Assembly (NCBI GenBank): GCA_002771515.1
Contig: PCTL01000033.1
Span: forward strand, 1-47,716
From: Candidatus Lloydbacteria bacterium CG22_combo_CG10-13_8_21_14_all_47_15
GTDB taxonomy: Bacteria; Patescibacteriota; Minisyncoccia; Phycocordibacterales; 21-14-all-47-15
Length of the DNA: 47,716 nucleotides
Direction of reading: 5' to 3'
Positions within the stretch are counted from its first letter, which is position 1; every line of letters starts with the position of its first letter. Below the pieces are notes generated by a model. That model was not told the DNA's origin. It saw nothing but the letters and a program-made list of their open reading frames with translations, and ran no database searches. Below, one piece after another: positions 13,962 through 24,298 of this stretch. The position numbers and the translations under genes were made by a program.

Positions 13962-15683
13962 TTACTCCGTGCTTATTAATTCTTCCCTCTTTTTTTGTAA
14001 TCTGAGAAGTTCTGCAAGATGTTCCGCTTCTTTCGTGCTATCGCCGGTATCAATATTTTTAATGCGAATATGGAGCTCGTTGATATGCTCCTGTATCATC
14101 TCTACTTCCAGAGTGCGAAGAAGCTCTTTCACTTCCAAAGCAATGGTTTCTTTTACAGACGCTGATATTTCAGCGCGCGCTGCAAGCGCGCTCTTCTTCG
14201 CATCCGGAAAAAGTACTTCAATTTCCTCTGCGCGTTCCATGCCCACAATCTTTTCGTACGCAGATCGCACTGCTTTCGTGTCTATTGCAGGCTCTTTCAC
14301 TGATTCCTGCCAAAAAAGAATCCCAAACAACCGCTCAAGCACCGCTTCCATGTGCGTCTTTCGCGCAGAAGTAATCTTCTGTTTTCTTTGTCCGCTACCA
14401 TTTTCCGAAGCCACAGCAGGCCGTTCGCGTTTCCGCACCTCTTCCCATACCGCATCTTCCGGCACATTGAGCGCATCAGCGACTTGACGCACATACCGCG
14501 CGCGGTCTATCCTATTCGCCGTCCCGGCAATCGCCGGCAAGACCCGCTGTTCAATCGCACGCTGGCGCGCTGGCGCACCGTTCTCACGCTGAAAAATCAT
14601 CGCAAGATAAAAATTAATGAGCGGCTCTGCGGCGACAATCGCCGCGCGAAATGCTTCCGGATTGTCTTTAGCAAGGTCTGCTGGGTCCGATCCTTCAGGA
14701 AACGGCACGGCACATATCTCCATACCGAGCGCAAGCGCGAGCGTAGCGCTTCGTTCTGTCGCTGAAAGACCGGCATCATCGGAATCAAACGCAAAGATAA
14801 CGCGGTTCGTGAGTCTTCTTATACTCTCCAAATGTCCGACAGAGAGTGCAGTACCGGAAGCGGCGACCGTATGCGGCACCCCAGCTTCCTGCGCAAGCAC
14901 TACATCCATCTGCCCCTCAACGATAACGCATGCATCCCGCTTTCTGATATCGGTCTTTGCGGTATCATACCCATAGAGCGCCGTTGACTTATCGTAAAGC
15001 GCGGTCGTTGGCGTATTCATATACTTCGCTACATCATCACGATTACGCTCATCAAACACACGGCCTGAAAATCCGATGACCTTTCCCGAAGGATTCCTAA
15101 TAGGAAACATAATCCGCCCGCGAAACCTGTCGTATAAACCGCGGTCGCCACGAATCACGAGCCCGGCTTTCTCTAATACAGCGTCACTTAAACCGCGGAC
15201 GGAGAGTGCCTGTAGTAAACTCTCCCATCGGTTCGGGGCGTAGCCGATGCTGAATTTTTTTATCGCCCCCTCCGAAACCCCGCGTTCTTTTAAATAATCC
15301 AGTACATCCGGACGCGTACGAAGCGTCGTTTCGTAAAATAATGCCGCATAAGCAAGCGCGTCAAAAAGCTCCGTGCGCTCCGTGCGCTCGCGCGAATTTG
15401 AATCCGCAAGCCGCACACCGGCTTTATCCGCAAGCGACACAAGCGCCTCCCTGAAATCAACCCCCTCAATTTCCTGCACAAACGAAAAGATGTCTCCGCC
15501 GCGCCCGCATCCGAAACAATGGTATGTATTTCGCGAAGCAGAAACGATGAACGACGGTGTGCGTTCCGAGTGGAACGGACACCGCGCCTTGAAATTCGCG
15601 CCAACTTTTTCAAGTTTTATGTACGCACTAACCACTGACGCAATATCAAGCCGCTCTTTAATTTGTTCAGTGTTGGAGGACAT
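13962..15683 (-). CDS. dnaG: DnaG primase
   Basis: A 573-aa bacterial primase. The CHC2 zinc finger is C35-P-F-H38 with C56-F-G-C59 near the N-terminus. The core contains R-G-R-I-M-F-P-I-R-N. The Toprim motifs V-I-V-E-G-Q-M-D-V and F-A-F-D-S-D-D-A-G supply the metal-binding acidic residues. The C-terminal part is helical and would contact the replicative helicase. It makes RNA primers for DNA replication. It is the first gene of dnaG-rpoD, 48 nt before rpoD. Upstream, between rpoC and dnaG, is a 113-nt gap with a short 6-bp stem (15769-15788). Length is normal for the family. Confidence 0.95.
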   Translation of the reverse strand: MSSNTEQIKERLDIASVVSAYIKLEKVGANFKARCPFHSERTPSFIVSASRNTYHCFGCGRGGDIFSFVQEIEGVDFREALVSLADKAGVRLADSNSRERTERTELFDALAYAALFYETTLRTRPDVLDYLKERGVSEGAIKKFSIGYAPNRWESLLQALSVRGLSDAVLEKAGLVIRGDRGLYDRFRGRIMFPIRNPSGKVIGFSGRVFDERNRDDVAKYMNTPTTALYDKSTALYGYDTAKTDIRKRDACVIVEGQMDVVLAQEAGVPHTVAASGTALSVGHLESIRRLTNRVIFAFDSDDAGLSATERSATLALALGMEICAVPFPEGSDPADLAKDNPEAFRAAIVAAEPLINFYLAMIFQRENGAPARQRAIEQRVLPAIAGTANRIDRARYVRQVADALNVPEDAVWEEVRKRERPAVASENGSGQRKQKITSARKTHMEAVLERLFGILFWQESVKEPAIDTKAVRSAYEKIVGMERAEEIEVLFPDAKKSALAARAEISASVKETIALEVKELLRTLEVEMIQEHINELHIRIKNIDTGDSTKEAEHLAELLRLQKKREELISTE

Positions 15684-15796
15684 ACATTGTATGAACTAAA
15701 CTGGTCGTGAGCGTAAAATCCTCGCAGAAGATTCTAACGCGTGCTCTGAAGAACGCGGATTGTCAATCTATATTTTGCAAGATATAGAAAAAAAAT

Positions 15797-18700
15797 TTAC
15801 TTGCGTGCGTTCTCACTCTCGTCTTCTTCCTCTTCTTCCTCTGTCGCGTGATAACCAGTTCCCGCAGGTATCAGACGCCCAATAGCCACATTTTCATTCA
15901 AACCGCGGAGCATGTCCACACCACCGCGAATTGCAGTATTGATGAGTGTCCGAGATGTGTGTTGGAACGATGCCGCAGAAAGGAAACTCGGCGTTGAGAG
16001 CGTTACTTCGGAAATGCCGAGGAGTACGGTTTCCGCTTTCGCTTCCATTCCTCCATCTGTCCGTATACGCTCATTTTCCTTTTCAAAGTCCTCTGCAAGC
16101 ACGATATCTCCAGGCGTAAGCCGCGTATCACCCTCATGCTTCACCCGCACACGGGAAAACATTTGCCGCACGATAAGTTCAATATGTTTCCGTGAAATAG
16201 ACGCGGCCTGCAATTCATAGACCTTTATAATTTCGTCAATAATATAATTCTCGGTCACATCGCGTCCGGCGTACTTAAAGAGTTCCTGCAAGTTTGCCTT
16301 TCCATCGGAAATAATCTTGCCTTTCAAAACACGGTCGCCTTTTTTCACGAGCGCCATGCGGCGGAACGGAATCGTATACTCAACCACACTGCCGTCTTTA
16401 ACGGATTTTTTCTCCGTCTCATCAGCAAGAACCCTTATGAGTGTCTCTTTCCCACCGATTTCAATTTCCATTACTTCACCGTCCGAAATACTTATAACCG
16501 CCGGTATTTTTGGAATCCGCCGTTCAAACACTTCTTCAACACGCGGCAGACCCATAGTAATGTCGCCGCCCACAGACGCAATACCTCCGGAATGGAATGT
16601 GCGCATCGTAAGCTGGGTACCAGGTTCGCCAATAGCCTGCGCGGCAATGACACCAACCGGTTCCCCGATATTCACAAGCCCGTCGCGACCCAGATCCCGT
16701 CCGTAGCATTTCTGACATATACCACCAAGAGAATCGCACGACAGCGGCGAACGCGCCAAAACCTGTAGAACACCGCTCTCTTCTATATGTGCTGCCATAT
16801 CCTTGGTAACAAGTTCTCCTTTTTTATAGCCGGCAGCATCTTCAGCAAGCACCCGCCCTCGGATATTTTTCGCAAGCGATACCGTGATACCGGACGCACT
16901 TGTCGCACCGATCAACCGCCCTTTCTTCGTGCCACAATCTTCTTCAATAATCACTACATCCTGCGCCACATTTACAAGTCGTCGCGTCAAGTAGCCGGCT
17001 TTTGCTGTGTTTAAAGCCGTGTCAGTAAGACCTTTGCGAGAACCGTGCGTTGTAACGAAATATTCAATAGGAGAAAGACCTTCTTTGTACGAGGGCACCA
17101 CCGGAAAGTCAATCGCAAGACCGGCGGTGTTGATAATGATTCCTTTCATACCGCTCATTTGCACCATTGAGGTAAGCGAACCACGCGCGCCAGAAGAAAG
17201 CATGTCGTTTGCCGACCCTTCACTCGCAAGTGTCCCTGGAATTTTTTCTTCTATATCATGAATAGCTCCTTGCCATATTTCAATCACCTTGCGATACCGT
17301 TCCTCTTCGGAAAGAAGACCTTCGTTGAACTGTTCAATAATTATCCTTTCTTTTTCTCGCGCCGCGCCGACAATTTCCTTTTTCTCGGCAGGAACGATTA
17401 CATCGTCAATACCCCATGTAATGCCGGATTTCGTGACATAACGATAACCGAACGCTTTTATTTTATCTAAAATCGGCGGCGCCGCGGCAATGCTGTAGGT
17501 CGCAATGATATCTTCAACCAGATTCCCCATTATCTTTTTCGTAATTTCTTTGTTTAAGTAAGGGAAATCTTTCGGAAGAACACTGTTGAAGAAGAGCCGT
17601 CCGACAGTCGTTTCAAACGACTTGCCTTCAAATGCAGCGTACTTTGGGCTGTCAGTGCCAAGTACTTGTATCTTCGCCCTGAAACCTATATCGCCGAAAT
17701 CGTATGCAGTAATCGCTGAGTTCGGGCTCGGGTAAACCTTTCCTTCCCCCTTTTCACCGGACACGATTTTTGTCATCCAGAAACAGCCAAGCACTATATC
17801 CAGCGATGGATTCACGATAGGGTCTCCATTGCCAGGTTTTAGAAGGTTCTTTGCCGCCGACATCATTTCACGAGCTTCATATTGAGCTTTCTCCGAAAGT
17901 GGAACATGCACAGCCATCTGGTCACCGTCAAAGTCGGCATTGAACGCGGTACAAACAAGTGGGTGCACCTGTATGGCATTTCCTTCTATCAAGACCGGCT
18001 GAAAAGCCTGTATACCCAAACGGTGAAGTGTCGGGGCACGGTTTAAGAGCACATACTTGTCGGCAATCACTTCTTCAAGAATCGCCCATACTTCTGGTAC
18101 ACCTTCATCCATCAACCGTCCGGCTCCGCGGATATTAAACGCAAACTCGCGCGCGAGAAGTTTTGAAATGACAAATGGACGAAACAGTTCCAGTGCCATA
18201 TGTTTCGGCAGTCCGCACTGATGGAGTTTTAAATCAGGACCTACAACAATAACCGAGCGGCCGGAATAATCAACACGCTTTCCAAGCAAGTTCTGACGAA
18301 ATAGACCGTGCTTTCCTTTAAGCGCGTCGGCAAGCGACTTGAGCGTACGCTTCTGCGAAGACGACATTGCCGCGGCACTTCCCGAACCGACGCCATGCCG
18401 GATTGAATTATCTATAAGTGCATCCACAGCTTCCTGAAGAATCCGCTTTTCATTTCTAAGAATCACATCCGGAGCGCTAAGTTCCTTCAGTTTTTTCAGG
18501 CGGTTATTTCGGTTGATGACGCGACGATACAGATCGTTTACATCTGAAGTGGCGTGTCGTCCTCCCTCAAGAGCCACCATCGGTCGAAGCGCCGGCGGAA
18601 TAATCGGTATCGCCGAAAGAAACATCCATTCCGGCCGTACACCTGCCTGTATCATCGCTTTAACCATTGAAAGTTTGCGCGCGAGCCGCGTACGCTCAGC

Positions 18701-19429
18701 ACCGGCAGTTTCAATCCGTTCTGCCAATTCGTCTTGAAGCTTCTGCATATCAATAGCCGCAAGAATCCGATATACAGCTTCCGCACCGATATCAGCCTCA
18801 AATGCCTGACCATATTTTAGCGAGAAACGATGATACGAAACTTCATCAATGACAGTACCCTGCACGAGACTATCCAGCTCACGCTTGGCTGTGTCAAAGA
18901 GCTCTTTCAGATTCTCTTTATCTTTCGTATCAGTAAACTGTTTGCTCTTTGTTTTATATTCCGCATTCAGCTCTTTTGATATCTTTGTTTTTTCTTCTTC
19001 GTTGACAGATGTAATGATGTAACCCGCAAAATAAATGACTTTCTCCAAATCCGCAACCGACAAGTCAAGGAGCATGCCCATCTTAGAGGGGATACCGCGC
19101 ACAAACCAGATGTGCGCCACGGGAAAAGCAAGTTCAATATGCCCCATACGCTCTCGACGAACAATAGACCGTGTCACTTCAACACCACACTTTTCACAAA
19201 TAATATCCTTATAACGGATACGGCGGTACTTGCCACAGTAACATTCATAATCTTTCTCCGGACCGAATATGCGTTCGTCAAAAAGCCCGCCACGCTCACT
19301 CCTACCAGTGCGGTAATTGATTGTTTCCGGTTTCGTAACCTCACCATAAGACCACGATCGGATATCATCGGGTGAAGCAAGTTTCAGCGTCACCGCGTCA
19401 AAATCTTTTATGTTTGCAAATGTTTTCAT
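15797..19429 (-). CDS. rpoC: RpoC, RNA polymerase beta' subunit
   Basis: A 1210-aa beta' subunit. The N-terminal zinc site is C63-x-C65...C78-x-x-C81. The catalytic loop N-A-D499-F-D501-G-D503-Q binds the active-site magnesium. The second zinc site uses C-D-S near the C-terminal third together with C-Q-K-C. A bridge-helix and trigger-loop region follows (R-T-F-H-S-G-G-I-A). The large beta' insertions of E. coli are absent, which explains the short length. The C-terminus ends in an acidic low-complexity tail ([12 protein letters not shown]). It follows rpoB by 23 nt and must be co-transcribed with it. Confidence 0.98.
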   Translation of the reverse strand: MKTFANIKDFDAVTLKLASPDDIRSWSYGEVTKPETINYRTGRSERGGLFDERIFGPEKDYECYCGKYRRIRYKDIICEKCGVEVTRSIVRRERMGHIELAFPVAHIWFVRGIPSKMGMLLDLSVADLEKVIYFAGYIITSVNEEEKTKISKELNAEYKTKSKQFTDTKDKENLKELFDTAKRELDSLVQGTVIDEVSYHRFSLKYGQAFEADIGAEAVYRILAAIDMQKLQDELAERIETAGAERTRLARKLSMVKAMIQAGVRPEWMFLSAIPIIPPALRPMVALEGGRHATSDVNDLYRRVINRNNRLKKLKELSAPDVILRNEKRILQEAVDALIDNSIRHGVGSGSAAAMSSSQKRTLKSLADALKGKHGLFRQNLLGKRVDYSGRSVIVVGPDLKLHQCGLPKHMALELFRPFVISKLLAREFAFNIRGAGRLMDEGVPEVWAILEEVIADKYVLLNRAPTLHRLGIQAFQPVLIEGNAIQVHPLVCTAFNADFDGDQMAVHVPLSEKAQYEAREMMSAAKNLLKPGNGDPIVNPSLDIVLGCFWMTKIVSGEKGEGKVYPSPNSAITAYDFGDIGFRAKIQVLGTDSPKYAAFEGKSFETTVGRLFFNSVLPKDFPYLNKEITKKIMGNLVEDIIATYSIAAAPPILDKIKAFGYRYVTKSGITWGIDDVIVPAEKKEIVGAAREKERIIIEQFNEGLLSEEERYRKVIEIWQGAIHDIEEKIPGTLASEGSANDMLSSGARGSLTSMVQMSGMKGIIINTAGLAIDFPVVPSYKEGLSPIEYFVTTHGSRKGLTDTALNTAKAGYLTRRLVNVAQDVVIIEEDCGTKKGRLIGATSASGITVSLAKNIRGRVLAEDAAGYKKGELVTKDMAAHIEESGVLQVLARSPLSCDSLGGICQKCYGRDLGRDGLVNIGEPVGVIAAQAIGEPGTQLTMRTFHSGGIASVGGDITMGLPRVEEVFERRIPKIPAVISISDGEVMEIEIGGKETLIRVLADETEKKSVKDGSVVEYTIPFRRMALVKKGDRVLKGKIISDGKANLQELFKYAGRDVTENYIIDEIIKVYELQAASISRKHIELIVRQMFSRVRVKHEGDTRLTPGDIVLAEDFEKENERIRTDGGMEAKAETVLLGISEVTLSTPSFLSAASFQHTSRTLINTAIRGGVDMLRGLNENVAIGRLIPAGTGYHATEEEEEEDESENARK

Positions 19430-19452
19430 ACGATAAGAAACTTAGTGAACGG

Positions 19453-22400
19453 CTAAGCGGTTAATTCCTCTTTGGTTTGTAATCTGACATCAAGCGCCAG
19501 TCCGCGGAGCGTGTTCAAAAGTACATTGAATGACGCGGGGACATTCATCTGTTTTATATCTTCACCCTTAACGATTGCGTCAAAAGCCGCAGTACGACCG
19601 AGTATATCGTCTGATTTGATAGTAAGCATTTCGCGTAGGGTGTGAGCTGCGCCATACCCTTCAAGCGCCCAGACTTCCATTTCACCGAACCGCTGACCGC
19701 CTCCTTGCGCTTTTCCACCCAGTGGCTGCTGGGTAATAAGTGAGTAAGGACCAATAGAACGCATGTGTATCTTGTCTTCCACCATGTGGTGAAGTTTCAG
19801 AACATACATGTAACCGATTGCGATTTTTTGTTCAAACGCTTCGCCTGTGCGCCCATCGTAGAGCGTCACCTTTCCGTCCGTATTAAATCCGGCCAGTGTC
19901 AGCTCTTCCTTTATTTCCTTTTCTGTAGCGCCCATAAATGTAGGGGTCACCGCTTGGTATCCCAGCGTATGCGCGGCAAGCCCAAGATGCATTTCAAGAA
20001 TCTGTCCCAGGTTCATGCGTGATGGCACGCCGAGCGGTGTTAGAATAATATCAATCGGTGTTCCATCCGCCATGTATGGCATATCCTCAATCGGAAGAAT
20101 ACGGGAAATGACTCCTTTATTGCCGTGCCGGCCAGCAAGTTTGTCGCCTACCGATACATTCCGTAACTGTGCTACTTCAATATAAATACGCTTTATGATA
20201 CCGGATTCCAGATGATCGCCGCGTTCACGCGAAAAGACCTTTACGCCGACAATGCGTCCCTGCTTGCCATGCTCCATGCGAAGCGAAGTGTCTTTCACAT
20301 CGCGCGCTTTCTCACCAAAAATAGAGCGTAGCAAACGCTCTTCCGGCGTGAGCTCCGTTTCGCCTTTCGGTGTAATCTTCCCGACCAAAATATCGCCAGG
20401 ACGCACTTCCGCGCCAATACGGACAATTCCCTCTTCGTCTAGGTCTTTTAATTTTACTTCACCTACATTCGGAATGTCGTGCGTCGTCACTTCCGGACCT
20501 AGCTTCGTGTCGCGTACATTCGCAACGAACTCAACCATATGAATGGAAGTAAATTTACTCTCGCGCACGAGCCGTTCTGAAATAACGATAGCATCTTCAT
20601 AGTTCGCGCCGCCCCACGCCATAAACGCGACAAGTACATTCTGCCCGATGGCAATCTGACCGCGGTCTGAAGACGAAGTGTCGGCAAGCAAGTCGCCCTT
20701 CTTCACTTTGTCACCAAGCGATACAACTGGACGCTGGTGGAATACTGTAAAACCGTTTGTTCGTGAAAAATTTATCAGCGGATAAATATGTTCTTTGCCT
20801 TTCTGGTCAGTCACCGCGATTTTCCGACCGTCCACCTTTGAAACAGTGCCTGCGTCATTTGCAATCACAAGTCTTCCGGAATCCTTTGCCGCATATTCCT
20901 CCATACCGGTAGCAACAATAGGCGCTTCAGCGATAATGCACGGTGTCGCCTGTTTCTGCATGTTTGAACCCATAAGCGCTCGGTTAGCGTCATTATGCTC
21001 AAGAAACGGAATCATTCCTGCCGCCACAGAAAATGCCTGATTCGCCGCGATGTCCATAAAATTAACTTCATTTTTGGCAACCAGTTTCGGTTTACCGCCC
21101 TGCACACGAACCTCAACATATTCATTAAGAAGATGTCCGTTTTCGTCATACGGTGTAACTGCATGCGCAATGCTAGATGTCTCCTCTTCAAGCGCGTTCA
21201 AATACTGGATGTCACCCGTAATGCGGCCTTTTTCAACTTTCGCGTACGGCGTTTCAATAATTCCAAAATCGTTAACGCGCGCGTACGCCGCGAGCGTCAG
21301 TATCAAACCAATATTCGGACCTTCCGGCGTCTGGATTGGGCAAACGCGTCCGTAGTGCGAAGGATGCACATCGCGTACTTCAAGCCCGGCCCGTTCGCGC
21401 GTCAAACCGCCCGGTCCAAGCGCAGACAACCGCCGCAAGTGCTCGATTTCGTATAGAATATTTTCCTGCGCCATAAGTTGCGACAGCTGGTTTGTTGTAA
21501 AAAATTCTTTCAGACGCGCCTGTAAAGGTCGCGGGTTTATGAAATTCACCGGCAAAATCGCATCATGGTCTACCGTGGACATGCGGTCCTGAATCTGTCG
21601 CTTTATCTGTGACATACCAACGCGTAGTTTCTGCTGCATCATTTCACCAACCGCACGGATACGACGAGAACCAAGGTGGTCAATATCATCGGCGCGCGCT
21701 CCAGGCGTCGTATTCAGATAAAGAACATGTCCGACAATAGACACGAGGTCATCAAGCGAAAGCGTCCCACGACTCATTTCTTTTTCGTCTACCGGCTTAC
21801 CAAAACGCTTGTTGATACTGAAACGGCCGACTTTCTGAAGATTATATCGGTCAACGGAAAAAATACTCTTAAAAAATTCACGCGCATTGTGCACCGATGC
21901 AAGTTCGCCGTCTCGAAGTTTTTTATATATTTCTACATACGCTTCGTCAGCTGTCTTTGCAGAATCTTTTTCGAGTGTATTCAGAATCCATTTTTTAGAC
22001 TGCTCAGGCGCATCAGCAAAAAGCCCGAGAATCGCCTCATCACCGTCCATATCCATAAACGCACGCAGTAGCATTGTCGCGGCAAACTTCCGCTTCCTGT
22101 CAATTCGCACATAGAGACCTTTGTCAGATTCAGCTTCAATCTCAATCCATGCTCCGCGCGCCGGAATAATTTTCGCGCCAAAGTACCGTTTGCCTTTCAA
22201 TTCGTTAGTCGTAAAAAATGCGCCGAAACTCCGCGCAAGCTGAGGCACGAGTACACGCTCAACGCCATTTATCACAAATGTGCCATGCGGTGTCATGAGC
22301 GGAAAGTCCGCCATAAACACTTCCTGCTCTTTTGACTCATTTAAATACTTATTAGTAAGCTTAACCTTCACACGAAGTGGCGCTTCATATGACAACTTAT

Positions 22401-22623
22401 TTTCTTTTGCGTAAAACTCGTCATACTTCGGCTCATCAAGAGATGCGCCAACAAATTCAAACATGAATTTATTGCCGGTATAATCCGGAATAGACGCAAA
22501 CTCATCAAAAAGTTCTTGTAACCCAGTTGTAACAAGCCACTGAAACGATTCCACCTGCGTTGATACAAGCGATGGAAAAGGTACCAATGGCTCCTTATAC
22601 CGTGAAAAGTATTTTTTCTCCAT
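19453..22623 (-). CDS. rpoB: RpoB, RNA polymerase beta subunit
   Basis: A 1056-aa beta subunit without the E. coli insertions. Recognisable parts include the rifampicin-pocket region with F-F-T-T-N-Q-L-S-Q-L-M-A-Q and R-R-L-S-A-L-G-P-G-G-L; H-P-S-H-Y-G-R-V-C-P-I-Q-T-P-E-G-P-N-I-G-L; the R-H-G-N-K-G-V-I-S motif; and the C-terminal switch region G-G-Q-R-F-G-E-M-E-V-W-A-L-E. In the rifampicin pocket the usual S-Q-F-M-D is S-Q-L-M-A, a change at positions linked to rifampicin binding. It is transcribed with rpoC from a consensus promoter about 300 nt upstream. The ATG has no close Shine-Dalgarno; AAGGAG is about 33 nt upstream, with a small hairpin between. In-frame stops rule out a longer start. 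Confidence 0.98.
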   Translation of the reverse strand: MEKKYFSRYKEPLVPFPSLVSTQVESFQWLVTTGLQELFDEFASIPDYTGNKFMFEFVGASLDEPKYDEFYAKENKLSYEAPLRVKVKLTNKYLNESKEQEVFMADFPLMTPHGTFVINGVERVLVPQLARSFGAFFTTNELKGKRYFGAKIIPARGAWIEIEAESDKGLYVRIDRKRKFAATMLLRAFMDMDGDEAILGLFADAPEQSKKWILNTLEKDSAKTADEAYVEIYKKLRDGELASVHNAREFFKSIFSVDRYNLQKVGRFSINKRFGKPVDEKEMSRGTLSLDDLVSIVGHVLYLNTTPGARADDIDHLGSRRIRAVGEMMQQKLRVGMSQIKRQIQDRMSTVDHDAILPVNFINPRPLQARLKEFFTTNQLSQLMAQENILYEIEHLRRLSALGPGGLTRERAGLEVRDVHPSHYGRVCPIQTPEGPNIGLILTLAAYARVNDFGIIETPYAKVEKGRITGDIQYLNALEEETSSIAHAVTPYDENGHLLNEYVEVRVQGGKPKLVAKNEVNFMDIAANQAFSVAAGMIPFLEHNDANRALMGSNMQKQATPCIIAEAPIVATGMEEYAAKDSGRLVIANDAGTVSKVDGRKIAVTDQKGKEHIYPLINFSRTNGFTVFHQRPVVSLGDKVKKGDLLADTSSSDRGQIAIGQNVLVAFMAWGGANYEDAIVISERLVRESKFTSIHMVEFVANVRDTKLGPEVTTHDIPNVGEVKLKDLDEEGIVRIGAEVRPGDILVGKITPKGETELTPEERLLRSIFGEKARDVKDTSLRMEHGKQGRIVGVKVFSRERGDHLESGIIKRIYIEVAQLRNVSVGDKLAGRHGNKGVISRILPIEDMPYMADGTPIDIILTPLGVPSRMNLGQILEMHLGLAAHTLGYQAVTPTFMGATEKEIKEELTLAGFNTDGKVTLYDGRTGEAFEQKIAIGYMYVLKLHHMVEDKIHMRSIGPYSLITQQPLGGKAQGGGQRFGEMEVWALEGYGAAHTLREMLTIKSDDILGRTAAFDAIVKGEDIKQMNVPASFNVLLNTLRGLALDVRLQTKEELTA

Positions 22624-22914
22624 AAGTTAATGTGTGCACAGACCCCCCAGTCTCCTTATCGCGCGAAAATAAATAAGGAATGACCAAGCGGTATATGGAT
22701 CGTTATTGCTCTAGCGTTCTCACCACAAACAAAAACCTGCCTCAAAACAAAAGGCATCGTAAACATTTGTGTGCTAACGCGTATAAGACAACAAAATATT
22801 ATATTGCCCCGGAACCGGTGCCTCCTTTTCACCAAAACCGAGAATCAATAGCTGGCAATAAAAATATAGAAAATTTCCGTATAAGCGAGCCTCCCGAAAC
22901 TCAATCGAGCGTAG
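22624..22914 (-). promoter_or_regulatory. Long rpoB leader region
   Basis: Between the predicted transcription start (near 22915) and the rpoB ATG lie about 290 nt without a convincing gene. On the minus strand there is an AAAGGAGG (22828-22821) not followed by a start codon at normal distance, an ACCGGTTCCGG hairpin next to it, and AGACTGGGGGGTCT (small stem) between an AAGGAG and the rpoB start. These suggest post-transcriptional control, but no known leader type is recognised. Confidence 0.45.
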
Positions 22915-22921
22915 TAAAACT

Positions 22922-22950
22922 AATATAAACTACCCTAGTTAGTTTGTCAA
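22922..22950 (-). promoter_or_regulatory. rpoBC promoter
   Basis: On the minus strand TTGACA (22950-22945) and TATATT (22927-22922) are separated by 17 nt. A second TTGACA lies 16 bp upstream (22966-22961), and a perfect DnaA box TGTGGATAA is at 22968-22976. The expected start of transcription is near 22915. Confidence 0.8.
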
Positions 22951-22998
22951 ATATATCTCTTGTCAAGTGTGGATAACCTACACCGAGCATCATAAAAA

Positions 22999-23028
22999 TA
23001 AAACCCGCCGTATGTGGCGGGTTTTATT
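22999..23028 (-). terminator. Terminator after trmD
   Basis: An 11-bp stem (22999-23009 with 23016-23026), loop GTATGT. Runs of A on the left give TTTTTATG on the minus strand. It overlaps the region just after the trmD stop codon and insulates it from the rpoB promoter. Confidence 0.85.
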
Positions 23029-23029
23029 T

Positions 23030-23674
23030 TTATTTCTTCGTTCTAAACGCGTCTATTCTCTTGTGATGACCGGAAAGGAGAATTTTGGGCACATGATATT
23101 TTTTTCCTTTATACTCAAATACTTCAGGGCGGGTGTATACATCCCTACCTGCAATTCTTTTTTCTTCAAGTGATTCGTGCGTACCGAGTACACCTGGTAT
23201 CTGTCGCGACATAGCATCAAGTATGATAAGTGCAGGCAATTCGCCGCCGGAAAGAATATAAGGACCGACAGACCATTCTTCGGCGCGAAGAATTTTTTTT
23301 ACCCGCGCGTCAACCCCCTCGTACCTACCGGCAATCAACACAACATCAGTATATTTTTTTGTAAAAACCGATGCGGTATGATTCGTAAACTGCTTCCCGT
23401 GTGGCGACAGAAAAATGATTTTTACCATGCCATGTTTTTTTCTGCCAACAGCTTTCTCCACTGCCTTTACAATCGGCTCTGCTTTCATGACCATTCCGGG
23501 ACCGCCGCCGTACGGCGTATCATCAACTTTTTTATGCTTGTCCCGCGCAAAATCGCGCGGATTGTATATCTTCACTGCAATGTTCTTATTCTTCTGCGCG
23601 CGCTTCAAAATAGACTCATCAGCGTATGAGCGTATAACTTCCGAGAAAAGTGTTATGACATGAAAGGTAATCAT
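23030..23674 (-). CDS. trmD: TrmD, tRNA (guanine-N1-)-methyltransferase
   Basis: A 214-aa SPOUT methyltransferase. Visible motifs: the N-terminal I-T-L-F-S-E family strand, D-D-T-P-Y-G-G-G-P-G-M-V-M, I-F-L-S-P-H-G-K-Q-F, the knot segment A-G-R-Y-E-G-V-D-A-R, and I-L-S-G-G-E-L-P-A-L. The C-terminal helices end in P-K-I-L-L-S-G-H-H-K-R-I. It methylates G37 of tRNAs that have G at position 36, preventing frameshifts. It belongs to the rpsP-khpA-trmD group; RimM and L19, usual neighbours, are missing here. A terminator separates khpA from trmD, so trmD may have its own weak promoter. It is slightly shorter than the E. coli protein. Confidence 0.97.
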   Translation of the reverse strand: MITFHVITLFSEVIRSYADESILKRAQKNKNIAVKIYNPRDFARDKHKKVDDTPYGGGPGMVMKAEPIVKAVEKAVGRKKHGMVKIIFLSPHGKQFTNHTASVFTKKYTDVVLIAGRYEGVDARVKKILRAEEWSVGPYILSGGELPALIILDAMSRQIPGVLGTHESLEEKRIAGRDVYTRPEVFEYKGKKYHVPKILLSGHHKRIDAFRTKK

Positions 23675-23704
23675 AATGCTTTGTATACCGCGTTACTAAA
23701 AAAC

Positions 23705-23740
23705 AAAACGCCCGGCACATAAAAAAGTGAGGGGCGTTTT
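23705..23740 (-). terminator. Terminator between khpA and trmD
   Basis: AAAACGCCC pairs with GGGCGTTTT across an 18-nt loop. A T-run (TTTTGTTT) follows on the minus strand. It would end or attenuate the khpA transcript before trmD. Confidence 0.75.
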
Positions 23741-23762
23741 GTATAATATGCCAGTGAATAAT

Positions 23763-24074
23763 TTAAAATTTCAACTCTTCCATTGCCTGGTCAACACTTG
23801 CCGTGTCGGCAGCCATTGGTCTTGGCATACCGCCTTCCGGCTCGTTAATCTTTAAATTGACGCGCGCGCTGTTCTTCATACCGACAACGCGAAGAAGCGT
23901 CCGAATTGCTTTTGCCGTAGCGCCACGCTTTCCAATAATCTTGCCCATATCGTCCCTGGCGACATCGAGCGTCAAGAGAACTCCCATTTCGTCAACATTC
24001 CGCGACACCTTCACATCATCAGGATTATCAACAAGCGACTTGATCACATATTCAAGAAATTCCTGGTCTTTCAT
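23763..24074 (-). CDS. khpA: KhpA-like KH-domain RNA-binding protein
   Basis: A short protein with one KH domain. From the start M-K-D-Q-E-F-L-E-Y-V-I-K-S-L-V it follows the KhpA pattern (K-x-L-V-D-N-P-D-D-V). The GxxG loop is I-I-G-K-R-G, followed by A-T-A-K-A-I-R-T-L-L. The C-terminal tail is longer than usual and acidic (about 25 aa after the KH fold). KhpA proteins bind many RNAs and affect cell division and elongation in Gram-positives. The frame is open to an ATG at 24128, which is the first AUG after the predicted transcription start, so an 18-aa longer form is possible. I chose 24074 for family fit. Confidence 0.88.
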   Translation of the reverse strand: MKDQEFLEYVIKSLVDNPDDVKVSRNVDEMGVLLTLDVARDDMGKIIGKRGATAKAIRTLLRVVGMKNSARVNLKINEPEGGMPRPMAADTASVDQAMEELKF

Positions 24075-24147
24075 ACGAAAATACTGGCTAAGCTTGTAAT
24101 GCGAGCAGCAATCCGAGAGTTCAGACATCCAGAATTGCTTACTCTAT

Positions 24148-24175
24148 ATTATCCACATCTGAAAGCATTTGTCAA
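24148..24175 (-). promoter_or_regulatory. khpA promoter overlapped by a DnaA box
   Basis: On the minus strand TTGACA (24175-24170) and GATAAT (24153-24148) are 16 nt apart. A perfect DnaA box, TTATCCACA on the plus strand at 24149-24157, covers the -10. The rest of the gap up to the rpsP stop codon at 24299 holds no convincing gene. Confidence 0.65.
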
Positions 24176-24298
24176 ACCTATAACGCATTGTGTAATTAAA
24201 CCGCGGATAAAAGTAGGAGTAAAGATGCTCATCTGCATGGACTGCTTTTCCGCCATCTGCCGTAGCGTATACACACTGTGTAGTTATTGTGTCTTTTT

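Noticed and set aside
15769-15788. Terminator after rpoC
   Set aside because: Only a 6-bp stem with no T-run; reported in the dnaG entry only as a weak stem.
22680-22928. Plus-strand ORF of 82 codons in the rpoB leader
   Set aside because: No Shine-Dalgarno, no protein-like composition, and it is antisense to the predicted rpoB leader.
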